Below, piece by piece: positions 9,085-16,845 of a stretch of 44,022 bases of DNA; position 1 is the first letter of the stretch; each line of letters begins with the position of its first letter. The notes under the pieces are model-generated. The model made no database searches. It was not told the origin of the DNA and saw nothing but the letters and a program-made list of their open reading frames with translations. A program made the translations under genes and the position numbers. The stretch is from a virus, in the IMG/VR virus record IMGVR_UViG_3300046652_000006, positions 1 to 44,022 of that record; one strand, given 5' to 3'.

Positions 9085-10812
9085 TCAGTACACCGCCTCT
9101 TGGTCCGCAAACGCAAACTCGTCTTTGGTCCCTTGCTCATGCGGATACCATCCAAGTCGGCTCTGAAAGATATACCGCATCGCCGCATGGTGGTCATGCT
9201 TGCCTTCCATGATTGCGTCCCTGGGTCCACGAGTGTCTTCATTCGCCCACGCATCTCGTTGAAGCGTCCGCATGGACTGGATCAAAAGTTGATTCTCCGG
9301 TCTATCGAGGATAAACATCGTCTCGTCTTTAAGCATCTGCCTTATGATGTCAACGCCCGCCAAAATTGATCCTTTATAACTATCGGCTTTACGCAGATTG
9401 GGCACCGGATTGTCGCCATGGGTGAGTATCTTCCAAGCGTTAATGTTATCGAACGCTGTCCGATCTGAATCCGCATGAGGATCACATTTTCCGAACCCAT
9501 AGCGGTATGGTCTGAGCATGGCATGGAGGTCATCTCTCACCTCTCTGAGATTCTTATCCCCGAGATAACATCGGTCGATGTATTTTCTTTCATCCCGATC
9601 AACGCACACAACCACAGCGGCAGTCGCTTTAACCTCGTGCGGATCAAGACCAAGGTAAGCCACGTAAAGTAAATAAGGGCACATAGGATCATGATAGGTG
9701 TCGGCTGGGTTTGAGTATGCATCAGTCCGTATTCCAGGGCAATGACAATCAAGATATTCGCCATCACCCAACCCCAACGCGGACGGAGGTATAACGTGTA
9801 TCCGTCTTTTGAAATATGCGCCGTACACCAGACCTGACAAGGAAATCCATTCGCCAAGAAGCCGCATTCGCAGTTCATCGTAGGTTTTGATGTTTGCACA
9901 GATTTCCCTCAAACTTTTTAGATTTGCTTTTGGATTTGAAATCGAACAGAGCTGAAACCACCGAATAGAATTCTGACCTGTCTCATCGACGTCTTTATTC
10001 CATAACCTGTCATACACCCATGAGAGGCCATTGGTCGGCGTCATCCCGAATGCGATATCCAGTTTTTCTGATGTCGCAAACCGAATTAAATTCTCGTCGA
10101 AGATTTTCTCTCTGGGTTCTTCATCAAAACGAACACGATCGAGAGGCGGACCCTGAAACGTGCCGACATCGGCTTCGTTGGTCATTAACTCGATCGTGGC
10201 GCATATCTGTTTTTCAACAGGATGCACAAGTGTCAGGGTCATTTTCTCCGCTGACCAAGATTTCTCCCATCGCCTGTCAATCAGATAATCTTTCGGCACC
10301 CAGTACCTAAGCGCCGGCAGGTTATGGTTCAACACACCGTGCGTGTAGTCCATGCAGACGACACGGATGCGGTTATTCTTTTTTGTTGCCAACTTTGACT
10401 CAGGATAGATACCTTTGAGAGACGGCGGGATAATACGGCAGGCTTTTATGAGATCTTCGATTGTCGTTGAGACTGTCTTACTGCTCTGGTTGCCTCCCGA
10501 TACGCCGATGATGTTGGCTGTACAGGCATGAACATCGACGGCTGAATCAAGTCTTGTTGGTATATCTCCTGGCCGCAAAAACTCTCCGAGGAACTTCCCC
10601 CGTTCCGGTGTAATCGTTCCATCCGTCGGCTGGTAGAAATAGAACGGATCTTCTTCTTTGAGTTGACGAAGTTCTGCGAGTCTCGCATTTATGAATTCAT
10701 CCTCGGCGGCAATGGCTCTTTGAACGTCTTCCGGCGTCTTCAAATGCCTTGGCCGTCCAGTCGCCCGCATGAGCGACCGATCAGGCTTTGTCGATAACGT
10801 GCCTCTAGGCAA
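9085..10812 (-). CDS. Large terminase subunit (DNA-packaging ATPase/nuclease)
   Basis: 575 residues. The N-terminal ATPase half has a Walker A block GVSGGNQSSKT at about residues 103-113 and a Walker B VRFDEEP at about 227-233, followed by FGMTPTNGLSW (coupling motif). The C-terminal half has an RNase H-like nuclease layout: YLGLDPHEVKATAAVVVCVD (first acidic strand), FGKCDPHADSDRTAF in the middle, and GKHDHHAAMRYI near the end. It cuts concatemeric DNA and pumps it through the portal encoded next door. Its ATG overlaps the upstream 91-residue gene by 8 bases. A gap of 112 bases separates its stop from the portal start. Confidence 0.93.
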   Translation of the reverse strand: MPRGTLSTKPDRSLMRATGRPRHLKTPEDVQRAIAAEDEFINARLAELRQLKEEDPFYFYQPTDGTITPERGKFLGEFLRPGDIPTRLDSAVDVHACTANIIGVSGGNQSSKTVSTTIEDLIKACRIIPPSLKGIYPESKLATKKNNRIRVVCMDYTHGVLNHNLPALRYWVPKDYLIDRRWEKSWSAEKMTLTLVHPVEKQICATIELMTNEADVGTFQGPPLDRVRFDEEPREKIFDENLIRFATSEKLDIAFGMTPTNGLSWVYDRLWNKDVDETGQNSIRWFQLCSISNPKANLKSLREICANIKTYDELRMRLLGEWISLSGLVYGAYFKRRIHVIPPSALGLGDGEYLDCHCPGIRTDAYSNPADTYHDPMCPYLLYVAYLGLDPHEVKATAAVVVCVDRDERKYIDRCYLGDKNLREVRDDLHAMLRPYRYGFGKCDPHADSDRTAFDNINAWKILTHGDNPVPNLRKADSYKGSILAGVDIIRQMLKDETMFILDRPENQLLIQSMRTLQRDAWANEDTRGPRDAIMEGKHDHHAAMRYIFQSRLGWYPHEQGTKDEFAFADQEAVY

Positions 10813-11080
10813 CGTTTATATCCCCATCAGAATCGCCATCGGAACCACCTTTTCGGAGAGGCTGATCCAAGTCCCAACCCTTGGCTGGCTCAAAGTTTAC
10901 AGGCCCTTTCCCTGGTTGGTTTAGGTCCCCAAGATCAATTTCGATAGCTTTTGTTCTTGCTTCATTGGTCACCGGGAGTTCTTTGCGCTCGGGGATGTCA
11001 AACCCGCGTCCACGTCCTTCCGTGAAATAATCCCTGGCGCCACCCTGCCCTCCGCCACTCCCATCAATTCGTTTGCTCAT
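10805..11080 (-). CDS. Small Gly/Asp-rich hypothetical protein
   Basis: 91 residues, probably largely disordered. The N-terminus is Gly-rich (GSGGGQGGARDYFTEGRGRG) and the C-terminus is acidic (GGSDGDSDGDINVA). It is TAATG-coupled to the secreted repeat protein upstream and overlaps the terminase start by 8 bases. No function can be assigned. Confidence 0.6.
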   Translation of the reverse strand: MSKRIDGSGGGQGGARDYFTEGRGRGFDIPERKELPVTNEARTKAIEIDLGDLNQPGKGPVNFEPAKGWDLDQPLRKGGSDGDSDGDINVA

Positions 11081-12831
11081 TATCGTTTCTCCCCATGCAG
11101 ATACGTTTTAACCACCATGCCTCCTGATGTTGCCGGAGGGGCTACATTAAGTTGAAGCCATTTGTAGTCTATGTTCCCGAAGTCAACATAGGTCATCGAC
11201 GATGGGTAAACAAATGACGATCCATTCGTATATGTATACGTGGAACCGACCTGTATCCAGTCGGTCGCATTGTTTGACTGAAACCATCCATAGCTCGATC
11301 CCCCAACGGGAGTCGCAATATACACCGTCCATACATCAGGAGTCGTAACGGTTTGCGAGGATGCCATATACACCGATGTCCCCGCCACCGCACCAGTCGA
11401 CGTAAGCGCCAACGATATTGTGTTCGCGTCTACCGGGATCACATACCATGTCGATCCCATTGTGAGCAAGTTCGCCGTTCCAACCACCGCACTCGAATAA
11501 TACAGCGCCTTGTTCCCGGTCGTTGACGAGATCGACACCATTAGCCCCGTCGGATACCCATGGGCCGGAATTTTAATCGTCGTTCCCGTGAGCGTATACG
11601 AACTCGCCGAGCCTCCATACATGATTCCCGTCGATACGGCTGTTACAGCGGAACTTGACACAAGCGGACTTAAGAGAAGTGCCGTACTAGATGAACTAAA
11701 TGTCGCGTAGTTCCCAACAACGCCAACGGCCGACGCTGTCGTATAAACAACCCCTGCCCGCTCGGTCGATGTGACGATGGTAAATGAACTGTTGATCGCC
11801 GCGTAAATGCTCTGCGCCGTACCAACTACCGTCGCTTTCGGATACCAATGCGTGTTGGCCGTTAGGCACGTCCCGTTAATGCAAAATACCGCATTGTCTA
11901 GGCCTCCCGTCATGGTCGCTCCAGACGTTGATATCGCCAGAGCATTCGACGACGCCAATGCATAGTTCCCGGCCAAACCCGCCACTGTTGCCGTTGCATA
12001 TACTACACCACACCCGTTGGCTATCGTGCATGGAAATGATGCCGTCGACGTCACGAGCGTCGTCGCCGATGAGTTGTAAATCACCTGCGACAAATTCTGC
12101 GCCATCGCCGCCGTAGATGCCCCAATCGTAAAATCACTCCCAGCAACGTACTTATACCCACCAATCGTTACCGTTACTGGATTTATCCCTCCCGCAAATG
12201 CCGCCGACGATATCGCCGTCGAACTCGTGGAAGTTACAGACCAACTATTCCCAAATGTGCCGGAACTAATCGCTGAAATTGTTAGAACCGTTGAGGATGT
12301 GTTGACCTGCGCCATTATGCCCGTCGAACTCGACGATAGGTTGATGGTATCCCTCAAATTAACCGCCATCACCGTAGGACCAGATCCTTGAGCAACATTC
12401 GCCCCAACCGTGTAGTCCTGATTGCCCGGAGGACCCGTAACGTGAATCTGCGCCCCTAACACGTTCGATGAAATAACAACCGTCCCTAAACTCACCGCAC
12501 CCGCCGCAGCCGTCACGGACACCATCGTCAATTGACCGGTGGCCGCAGCCGTCGAGAGCGCCGTCGGATTCACCACCGTCATCGTAAACGCGGACGCTCG
12601 CCCATCGCTGAACGTCGAACTCGCATAATTCCCCGAAGATGTCAGAATCTGCACCGAGGCGTAATCTATATTCTTGTCATCCAAATTAATTCGGTACCCC
12701 GTTGTTGAAGAGGCAACCCCCAACCCCGCATTGGAATCCGTCATCGGGCCATCATACGTCACCGAAGTCCCGGCCTGGACTATAGACCCCACCCCAACAA
12801 TCAAAGCCAGCACTTTCAGTAATCGTTTCAT
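11080..12831 (-). CDS. Secreted Ser/Thr/Ala-rich repeat protein
   Basis: 583 residues with a clear N-terminal signal peptide (MKRLLKVLALIVGVGSIVQA, then G). The body is built of roughly 100-residue repeats around the theme 'G...F.IG.....A.NL...I' and 'GVVYATATVAGLAGNYAL...GATMTGG', at least three of them recognisable, a module frequent in phage baseplate and appendage proteins. A fourth region near residue 410 is beta-rich and mentions a periodic 'TGAVAGTSVYMA' texture. An AGGAGG ribosome site lies nine bases upstream of the ATG. A signal peptide on a protein encoded between two packaging genes is odd. It may be an exported adhesin, or a virion surface protein whose leader serves another use. 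Confidence 0.75.
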   Translation of the reverse strand: MKRLLKVLALIVGVGSIVQAGTSVTYDGPMTDSNAGLGVASSTTGYRINLDDKNIDYASVQILTSSGNYASSTFSDGRASAFTMTVVNPTALSTAAATGQLTMVSVTAAAGAVSLGTVVISSNVLGAQIHVTGPPGNQDYTVGANVAQGSGPTVMAVNLRDTINLSSSSTGIMAQVNTSSTVLTISAISSGTFGNSWSVTSTSSTAISSAAFAGGINPVTVTIGGYKYVAGSDFTIGASTAAMAQNLSQVIYNSSATTLVTSTASFPCTIANGCGVVYATATVAGLAGNYALASSNALAISTSGATMTGGLDNAVFCINGTCLTANTHWYPKATVVGTAQSIYAAINSSFTIVTSTERAGVVYTTASAVGVVGNYATFSSSSTALLLSPLVSSSAVTAVSTGIMYGGSASSYTLTGTTIKIPAHGYPTGLMVSISSTTGNKALYYSSAVVGTANLLTMGSTWYVIPVDANTISLALTSTGAVAGTSVYMASSQTVTTPDVWTVYIATPVGGSSYGWFQSNNATDWIQVGSTYTYTNGSSFVYPSSMTYVDFGNIDYKWLQLNVAPPATSGGMVVKTYLHGEKR

Positions 12832-12832
12832 C

Positions 12833-12997
12833 TCAGTGAGCCTCCTGAACGTAGTCGCCTGTCTTATTTACTTGGTAAAATTCTGTGTCCTTCGCCTTGA
12901 TCGCCGCCATCGTCACTGTCCCGTTCCCAACCTTCGCCGTGGTCGCTATCACGACCTTCCCCGTCTGCTTCATCACGTTCCATCTCCGCAAAATCAT
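12833..12997 (-). CDS. 54-residue hypothetical protein
   Basis: Starts at the ATG at 12997 (MILRRWNVMKQTGK), chosen because it overlaps the preceding 44-residue gene as ATGA and has a GGGAGGG ribosome site; an upstream ATG at 13021 has none. The sequence is short and beta-prone (VVIATTAKVGNGTVTMAAIK). No family recognised. Confidence 0.6.
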   Translation of the reverse strand: MILRRWNVMKQTGKVVIATTAKVGNGTVTMAAIKAKDTEFYQVNKTGDYVQEAH

Positions 12998-13128
12998 CGG
13001 TCCCTCCCACACGTCGGACATTTACCGGGGTTCGCATTCACGGCATCTCCCTCCACTTGCCCCTGCGCCGCCTCTATCCTCTGACCCTCATACGCTTCTT
13101 CCTGCTGCTCTTTATCTTCGGGTCCCAT
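12994..13128 (-). CDS. 44-residue protein ending in CPTCGRD
   Basis: ATG at 13128 with an excellent GGAGGTG ribosome site six bases upstream. The protein is acidic and Gln/Glu-rich (MGPEDKEQQEEAYEGQ) and ends with KCPTCGRDR, half of a zinc-ribbon knuckle that could complete a metal site in a dimer. Its TGA overlaps the next ATG. Function unknown. Confidence 0.6.
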   Translation of the reverse strand: MGPEDKEQQEEAYEGQRIEAAQGQVEGDAVNANPGKCPTCGRDR

Positions 13129-13285
13129 TGGACACCTCCTTCCCACTCATATCCTGATGCCGCACCACTCGATGCACCCCATCTATAATGTCTACCTCCG
13201 GCTCACAATAACAGTCCGTCGGCCTCCCAAATACATGCCCCCACTCGTCACTCTCCACCATCACGTGATGCCAAATGACCTTCAC
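13112..13285 (-). CDS. 57-residue phage protein of the H...CxCxP type
   Basis: GTG start at 13285 with GAGGT six bases upstream; the GTG overlaps the stop of the previous gene (GTGA). The sequence MKVIWHHVMVESDEWGHVFG followed by RPTDCYCEPEVD and a late VRHQD matches, by pattern, a widespread family of small phage proteins with an N-terminal His, a C-x-C-x-P centre and a C-terminal H...D. The family's function is not known to me; metal binding is plausible. It overlaps the next gene by 17 bases in another frame. Confidence 0.65.
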   Translation of the reverse strand: MKVIWHHVMVESDEWGHVFGRPTDCYCEPEVDIIDGVHRVVRHQDMSGKEVSNGTRR

Positions 13286-13512
13286 GATACTACCTCAAAT
13301 ATGCTTTTTGTTTTTTTCGGACCAGAAGAGGGATGGGTAGTACTCCCCTCCCCTACGCCGGCCCCCCCTACCCCTACCTCCGGCGTCGAAGACGCAAGCC
13401 CCCCCCTCTTCATAGCGTAGTACCGCTCTACCATTGCCCTGGTCCCGTCGACAGTCATTGGGTTAGTATCCCCCATAGGGCATGGGCCGAATGTCACGCT
13501 CTGCCTATTCAT
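13282..13512 (-). CDS. 76-residue Gly-rich hypothetical protein
   Basis: N-terminal MNRQSVTFGPCPMGD and a helical VDGTRAMVERYYAMKR, then a Gly/Val low-complexity linker (EVGVGGAGVGEG) encoded by C-rich DNA on the plus strand, and a basic tail. It overlaps the next gene as GTGA. It follows the putative small terminase by about 30 bases. No family recognised. Confidence 0.55.
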   Translation of the reverse strand: MNRQSVTFGPCPMGDTNPMTVDGTRAMVERYYAMKRGGLASSTPEVGVGGAGVGEGSTTHPSSGPKKTKSIFEVVS

Positions 13513-13542
13513 CGTCGATAACTTCTGATAACGAGCATTATA

Positions 13543-13998
13543 TTACTTATTATCCGTCTCAGTTGATCCGTTACTATCGAGCGTAGTTAGCAGCGCTTGC
13601 TTGCGCTCTTGCGCTTGCGATACTAGGCGCTCTATGTTCATGGCTATGTCAACAACGTTGACGATAGGCCTATTGAGTCCTTCCATGTCACGCGCTGCTT
13701 GCACGGCAAGAGATGCCATGCCCATAAGCTGGTAGGCGCTACTAACCTCTAGTTTTTCAAGCGTGATATTCTCTTGTGAGGCACGCGCAAGGCCATAGAA
13801 ATTCCCTACCAGTTGCTTTTTACATTGCTCAACATCTAGTAAATTTGATGGGCATTGCCGTTTTATGGCAATGACTGTAGGCTGTGACATGCCGGAAGCC
13901 TTAGCGACAGCGCGAATAGATAGGCCAGATTCGAATAGAGATTTAACCCAAACTTGTTTAGCATAAGGTGTTCTGCTCAAGCTTGTAGTCTGAGGCAC
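13543..13998 (-). CDS. Helix-turn-helix protein, probable small terminase subunit
   Basis: 151 residues from a GTG at 13998; an in-frame TAA lies just upstream, and no clear ribosome site is visible. Residues ~18-48 form a helix-turn-helix (WVKSLFESGLSIRAVAKASG, then MSQPTVIAIKRQ), followed by long helices (QLMGMASLAVQAARDMEGLN, NIERLVSQAQERKQALLTTL) suited to oligomerisation. As first gene of the late block and on the same strand as the large terminase, a small terminase that recognises the packaging site is the best reading. A transcription regulator is the alternative. Confidence 0.6.
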   Translation of the reverse strand: MPQTTSLSRTPYAKQVWVKSLFESGLSIRAVAKASGMSQPTVIAIKRQCPSNLLDVEQCKKQLVGNFYGLARASQENITLEKLEVSSAYQLMGMASLAVQAARDMEGLNRPIVNVVDIAMNIERLVSQAQERKQALLTTLDSNGSTETDNK

Positions 13999-14110
13999 GC
14001 CATAGATTTAACATATATTGATTGAAAATGCAAATGGCCCATATATTGCACTGTAGGATTCGATTCTAGGCCCATAAAATTTTCTGGCCGATGTTTTATA
14101 CCTGTAACCT

Positions 14111-14442
14111 TATCACATGCGTAGGTTACAAAACAGGCTACAAATCTTCCGTGTATGTTCCTTATGTATCCTATGTATCCTATATGTACTCTATATAGTA
14201 AATAGATAGTGATAGTGTACCGTATGCCCCCCCCCCTTGTAAATACTATATGCCCCCCCTTTTTTATGGCTACATGAGGCTACAGGCTACAAATTTATAT
14301 CACATGATATGCCCTAAAGTCCCGACTACCCCATTAGACCCATGAGCATTACCCCGAAAGGCCCATGTCTGGGTCTAAAGGCTAAATCGTATCACATGAC
14401 TAAATAGTTGTTGACATGTATCATATGTTCTGTTATCATATG
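14111..14442 (+). repeat. Five direct copies of TATCAyATG (putative operators)
   Basis: TATCACATG occurs at 14111-14119, 14298-14306 and 14390-14398; TATCATATG occurs at 14419-14427 and 14434-14442. All are on the plus strand and all lie in the intergenic gap. The last two sit in the spacer and on the -10 element of the early promoter, as repressor sites often do. The second lies in the near-palindrome ATATCACATGATAT. Confidence 0.6.
14411..14439 (+). promoter_or_regulatory. Sigma70-type promoter of the early operon
   Basis: TTGACA at 14411-14416, a 17-base spacer, then TATCAT at 14434-14439. The first ATG of the operon follows about 50 bases later behind GAGGGGGA. The match to consensus is strong, and two TATCATATG words overlap the spacer and -10, suggesting repression. 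Confidence 0.75.
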
Positions 14443-14488
14443 AGTAGTCAGATAGTGACAGTCAGATGATAATGAGGGGGAAATAAAA

Positions 14489-14689
14489 ATGAATAATAAT
14501 TGTCGCGGTCATAGATCAGGGCATGGAGCGAATAAATATAAGTGTTCATCGTTAGCCTGTTTATCAGGTAAGCAATGGATGAAATATTTAGAGCGCGAAC
14601 TAAAAAAAACAGAGCACGGGATGGATGGACTCTGTCAGGTCAATGGGCAATGGCGTAGCGAACATCTGGACATTTCACAGGCTGCCTAA
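14489..14689 (+). CDS. First early-operon protein, unknown function
   Basis: 66 residues, basic, Asn/Lys-rich N-terminus (MNNNCRGHRSGHGANKYKCS) with two or three Cys and a helical middle (KQWMKYLERELKKTEHGMDG). GAGGGGGA precedes the ATG. It is the first gene behind the strong promoter, so it should be the earliest product. A small host-takeover protein is a guess from position. Confidence 0.55.
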   Translation: MNNNCRGHRSGHGANKYKCSSLACLSGKQWMKYLERELKKTEHGMDGLCQVNGQWRSEHLDISQAA

Positions 14690-14690
14690 C

Positions 14691-14843
14691 ATGACTCTTG
14701 GACAACTCATCATCGAGACGATCGGCGCCCTCGCCATGGATCCGGAATCATCACTGCGGCATCTCGTGGTAAACGCGCTCATGAAATACCAGCTAATCAG
14801 TTACCGAGAATCACAAGCAATAAAACAGGGGGAACGAAAATGA
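14691..14843 (+). CDS. 50-residue helical protein
   Basis: Starts at the ATG at 14691, one base after the previous stop (MTLGQLIIETIGALAMDPES); a longer frame from 14625 would overlap that gene. Predicted all helical. The stop overlaps the next ATG (ATGA at 14840-14843). No family recognised. Confidence 0.5.
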   Translation: MTLGQLIIETIGALAMDPESSLRHLVVNALMKYQLISYRESQAIKQGERK

Positions 14844-15046
14844 AAAACCGATACATGGTTGAAATGTGGAAAGACGGGATCGGAGTTGAAGCAGAGGATT
14901 TTGTTTGGTATCACGCAAAACCGAAAGACGCGAAAGAGTGGGCGCGCGCCTATGCTAAGAAAATCGGCGCTCAGGCTTTCATTGTGCTAGACGTTTTCAA
15001 TACCGGACACTATCGCACCATACACTCAGAAAATGTTAATGCCTAA
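14840..15046 (+). CDS. 68-residue hypothetical protein
   Basis: Small mixed alpha/beta protein: MKNRYMVEMWKDGIGVEAED, then KPKDAKEWARAYAKKIGAQA and a final strand FIVLDVFN. A GGGGGAACG ribosome site precedes it. The pattern strand-helix-strand with KDAKEWA resembles small phage proteins of unknown function. Confidence 0.55.
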   Translation: MKNRYMVEMWKDGIGVEAEDFVWYHAKPKDAKEWARAYAKKIGAQAFIVLDVFNTGHYRTIHSENVNA

Positions 15047-15074
15047 CCCCACAACCCCACAGGAGGATACGACG

Positions 15075-15260
15075 ATGATCCGATACGGTGTAAAACAATC
15101 AAAGAAATTCTCAGTCCCAACATGGAAAGGATACGAGGAAATGGTTAACGATAATGGGCTTGTACTCTATCGAATATATCGTGAAGTAAATTTTACTCGA
15201 CCAGAAGACGCTCTAGACAATATCAAGCGTTACGGCGAACTATCGAAGCAGGTGGACTAG
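15075..15260 (+). CDS. 61-residue hypothetical protein
   Basis: The start ATG at 15075 is set by AGGAGG eight bases upstream; an ATG at 15033 lacks one. Sequence MIRYGVKQSKKFSVPTWKGY, then a strand LVLYRIYREVNF and a helix RPEDALDNIKRYGELSKQ. No family recognised. Confidence 0.5.
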   Translation: MIRYGVKQSKKFSVPTWKGYEEMVNDNGLVLYRIYREVNFTRPEDALDNIKRYGELSKQVD

Positions 15261-15261
15261 C

Positions 15262-15522
15262 ATGATCCACCAATTGAAAACATTGCCTGAATACTTCAAA
15301 CACTCTTGGGCAGGATGGAAGACATTCGAGATACGAGCAAATGACCGTAAGTTTGAGGTCGGAGACGAGGTTGTTCTATCGGAGACAATCGAGGGGACAG
15401 ACGACCGATACATGAACCGTACTATCAAGGGTATTATCACTTACCTTACCGACTTCAAACAGCAAGACGGTTATGTGGTCTTCAGCTACAAAGAAATCGG
15501 GAGGTGGCCTAGCAATGGTTAA
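15262..15522 (+). CDS. DUF3850-like (ASCH/PUA-type) protein
   Basis: 86 residues with the layout of DUF3850: HQLKTLPEYFKHSWAGWKTF leads into EIRANDRKFEVGDEVVL, then a TGR-like strand (YMNRTIKGIITYL) and the ending DGYVVFSYK. ASCH/PUA-fold proteins of this kind are thought to bind RNA or modified nucleotides; the exact role in phages is not known. It starts one base after the previous stop. Confidence 0.75.
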   Translation: MIHQLKTLPEYFKHSWAGWKTFEIRANDRKFEVGDEVVLSETIEGTDDRYMNRTIKGIITYLTDFKQQDGYVVFSYKEIGRWPSNG

Positions 15523-15718
15523 ACCTTTCGCCTATCTTAACGAAACCATCATAGCCCTGGAAGCAGATAACGCTGATCTTCTAGAGGCCCTGAAAAAGAT
15601 CGTAAAAGACGGATGCGGAGCCATTAACTATAGAGGGTCTATTGTCGAAACATTCTGTACGAGAACAGCTAGGGAGGCCATTGCAAAAGCACGTAACGCC
15701 GCCCCCGGCGGCCGCTAG
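15515..15718 (+). CDS. 67-residue coiled-coil protein
   Basis: Starts at 15515, overlapping the DUF3850 gene by 8 bases, behind GGGAGGTGG. The helix LNETIIALEADNADLLEALK has heptad spacing, and the C-terminal part TRTAREAIAKARNA is also helical. It is similar in texture to the coiled-coil proteins at 25963 and 26878. Function unknown. Confidence 0.5.
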   Translation: MVKPFAYLNETIIALEADNADLLEALKKIVKDGCGAINYRGSIVETFCTRTAREAIAKARNAAPGGR

Positions 15719-15746
15719 CACAAGCCAAAACCAAGGAGACAACGCC

Positions 15747-16025
15747 ATGAACATATCAGAAACAGTCAAAGAGTTACGAAATGCCGATATGCGCGAGGAC
15801 ATCAAAAACCTAGTCAAGGCTTGCCGCCATAGCATCGGCACAAAGTACACGAATCGCAAAGGCCAAGCTTGCGAGGTAGTCGATGTCCTTCTAACGTTCA
15901 ACGCCACTGGCGAATGGACCGATACAAAATACGTTGTAGCCCATAAGTTTATGGGGCAAGACATTATTGAAAAAGACGTTAACGAAACGACCATAGCCCG
16001 ACGATTATTCTATGGAGGTAAATAG
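15747..16025 (+). CDS. 92-residue hypothetical protein
   Basis: AAGGAG eight bases before the ATG at 15747 sets the start. It has an N-terminal helix (MNISETVKELRNADMREDIK), then a beta-rich part (ACEVVDVLLTFNATGEW) and a C-terminal ETTIARRLFYGGK. No family recognised. Confidence 0.5.
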   Translation: MNISETVKELRNADMREDIKNLVKACRHSIGTKYTNRKGQACEVVDVLLTFNATGEWTDTKYVVAHKFMGQDIIEKDVNETTIARRLFYGGK

Positions 16026-16027
16026 CC

Positions 16028-16246
16028 ATGCCCGAAACACCAACACCTAGAGTTAAATGTCGAAAATGCCGTACCTGTTTCGACGGGACTATTGAACTTT
16101 GCGAATCCCATTCCAAGGCCGTTAATGATCATGAAACATTGCTTGAATTGGCAAAACTTGGAATGAGGTTGATTGACGATCCGCAATTAAGAGGCGAGGC
16201 GCAGGAAGTCATTATTAGATCGGACCAAGGGAGACTAAAATGCTAA
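16028..16246 (+). CDS. 72-residue zinc-knuckle protein
   Basis: The N-terminal VKCRKCRTCFDGTIELCESH has four Cys and a His in a ribbon-like spacing, then a helical C-terminal half (LLELAKLGMRLIDDPQLR). GGAGG precedes the ATG. It overlaps the next gene by 7 bases. Metal binding is inferred; no function is known. Confidence 0.55.
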   Translation: MPETPTPRVKCRKCRTCFDGTIELCESHSKAVNDHETLLELAKLGMRLIDDPQLRGEAQEVIIRSDQGRLKC

Positions 16247-16620
16247 ACGAAAAAGAAGCGACGCCCCACAGCCCGACGCCGACGCCGTGGACCGCCGAAG
16301 GAATGGCTGTTTATGCAGGTGACACAAAAATAGCCCAAGGATTAGACAAGGGCGCAAGAGAATTGTGGTGCAGTCACATCGTCAGAGATGAGCTTGAGCA
16401 GTTTCTCCCCGTCGAAAAAGAAGCGATAGCCAACGCCGCCTACATCGTCCGCGCCGTCAACGCCTACGCGCCGATGGTGGAAGCGTTGAAAGAAGCCCAG
16501 AAAATTATTGGCACAGCCCGTCAGTATTTCCCGAAGTCAATCAAAAATGCCGACACATTCAGCCTTGAAAACACATGCGCCGGAATCGGTAAAGCTATTG
16601 TACTCGCGGAGGGTGACTAA
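16240..16620 (+). CDS. HTPTPW-type phage protein, paralogue 1
   Basis: 126 residues. The N-terminus is HSPTPTPWTAEGMAVYAGD and the middle is NAAYIVRAVNAYAPMVEAL. This combination, a TPTPW start, a short beta part and an 'A.YIV.AVN....MVEAL' helix, recurs in many phages without known function. A related gene follows at 16948-17280, and the two share 65 identical bases over the helix. Low-complexity Ala/Thr codons and GC-rich base use set this segment apart from its neighbours. Confidence 0.6.
   Translation: MLNEKEATPHSPTPTPWTAEGMAVYAGDTKIAQGLDKGARELWCSHIVRDELEQFLPVEKEAIANAAYIVRAVNAYAPMVEALKEAQKIIGTARQYFPKSIKNADTFSLENTCAGIGKAIVLAEGD
16428..16492 (+). repeat. 65-base exact direct repeat, copy 1
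   Basis: Bases 16428-16492 are identical to 17109-17173, in the same reading frame of two neighbouring paralogous genes, encoding the block from NAAYIV through MVEALK. Complete identity including third codon positions points to recent copying or gene conversion. Confidence 0.9.
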
Positions 16621-16621
16621 C

Positions 16622-16822
16622 ATGAAAAATCAACCGACGCACACGCCGATCTGTACGCTTGTTGAATGTTTCTGCGGTAAGCATCCCGAAATCAAGCCCG
16701 TCGGACGATACATGATCAAATGCTCCGAGTGCCGATGCACGATGGGATATACCGACGATGTGAAAGAATCGTATCAGGGCGGTACGTGCAAGGAATGCTG
16801 GATCAATCAGGGAGGTAAATAG
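16622..16822 (+). CDS. 66-residue Cys-rich (zinc-ribbon-like) protein
   Basis: Starts one base after the previous stop. Eight or nine Cys in pairs: CTLVECFCG, then MIKCSECRCTMGY and GGTCKECW. This suggests one or two zinc ribbons, similar to the Lar/restriction-alleviation-like small phage ribbons, but the match is not close enough to name. Confidence 0.55.
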   Translation: MKNQPTHTPICTLVECFCGKHPEIKPVGRYMIKCSECRCTMGYTDDVKESYQGGTCKECWINQGGK

Positions 16823-16845
16823 TCATCAATCATATACACCGATGG

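Larger units (their letters stand above)
13999..14488. promoter_or_regulatory. Divergent intergenic control region
   Basis: A 490-base AT-rich gap between the leftward late block and the rightward early operon, the largest non-coding stretch in the window. It holds five copies of TATCAyATG, a consensus-like sigma70 promoter for the early operon, two C-tracts (10 Cs at 14227-14236 and 7 Cs at 14253-14259), a repeated GGCTACAAAT (near 14137 and 14285), and tandem TATGTATCC/ATATGTACTC words near 14160-14200. It may also hold a replication origin or packaging site; nothing proves either. Confidence 0.7.

Noticed and set aside
8973-9254. Leftward 93-residue frame ending exactly at the portal start
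   Set aside because: Most of it is a shadow of the terminase C-terminus. A shorter start at 9140 would fill the 112-base gap, but there is no ribosome site or recognisable pattern.
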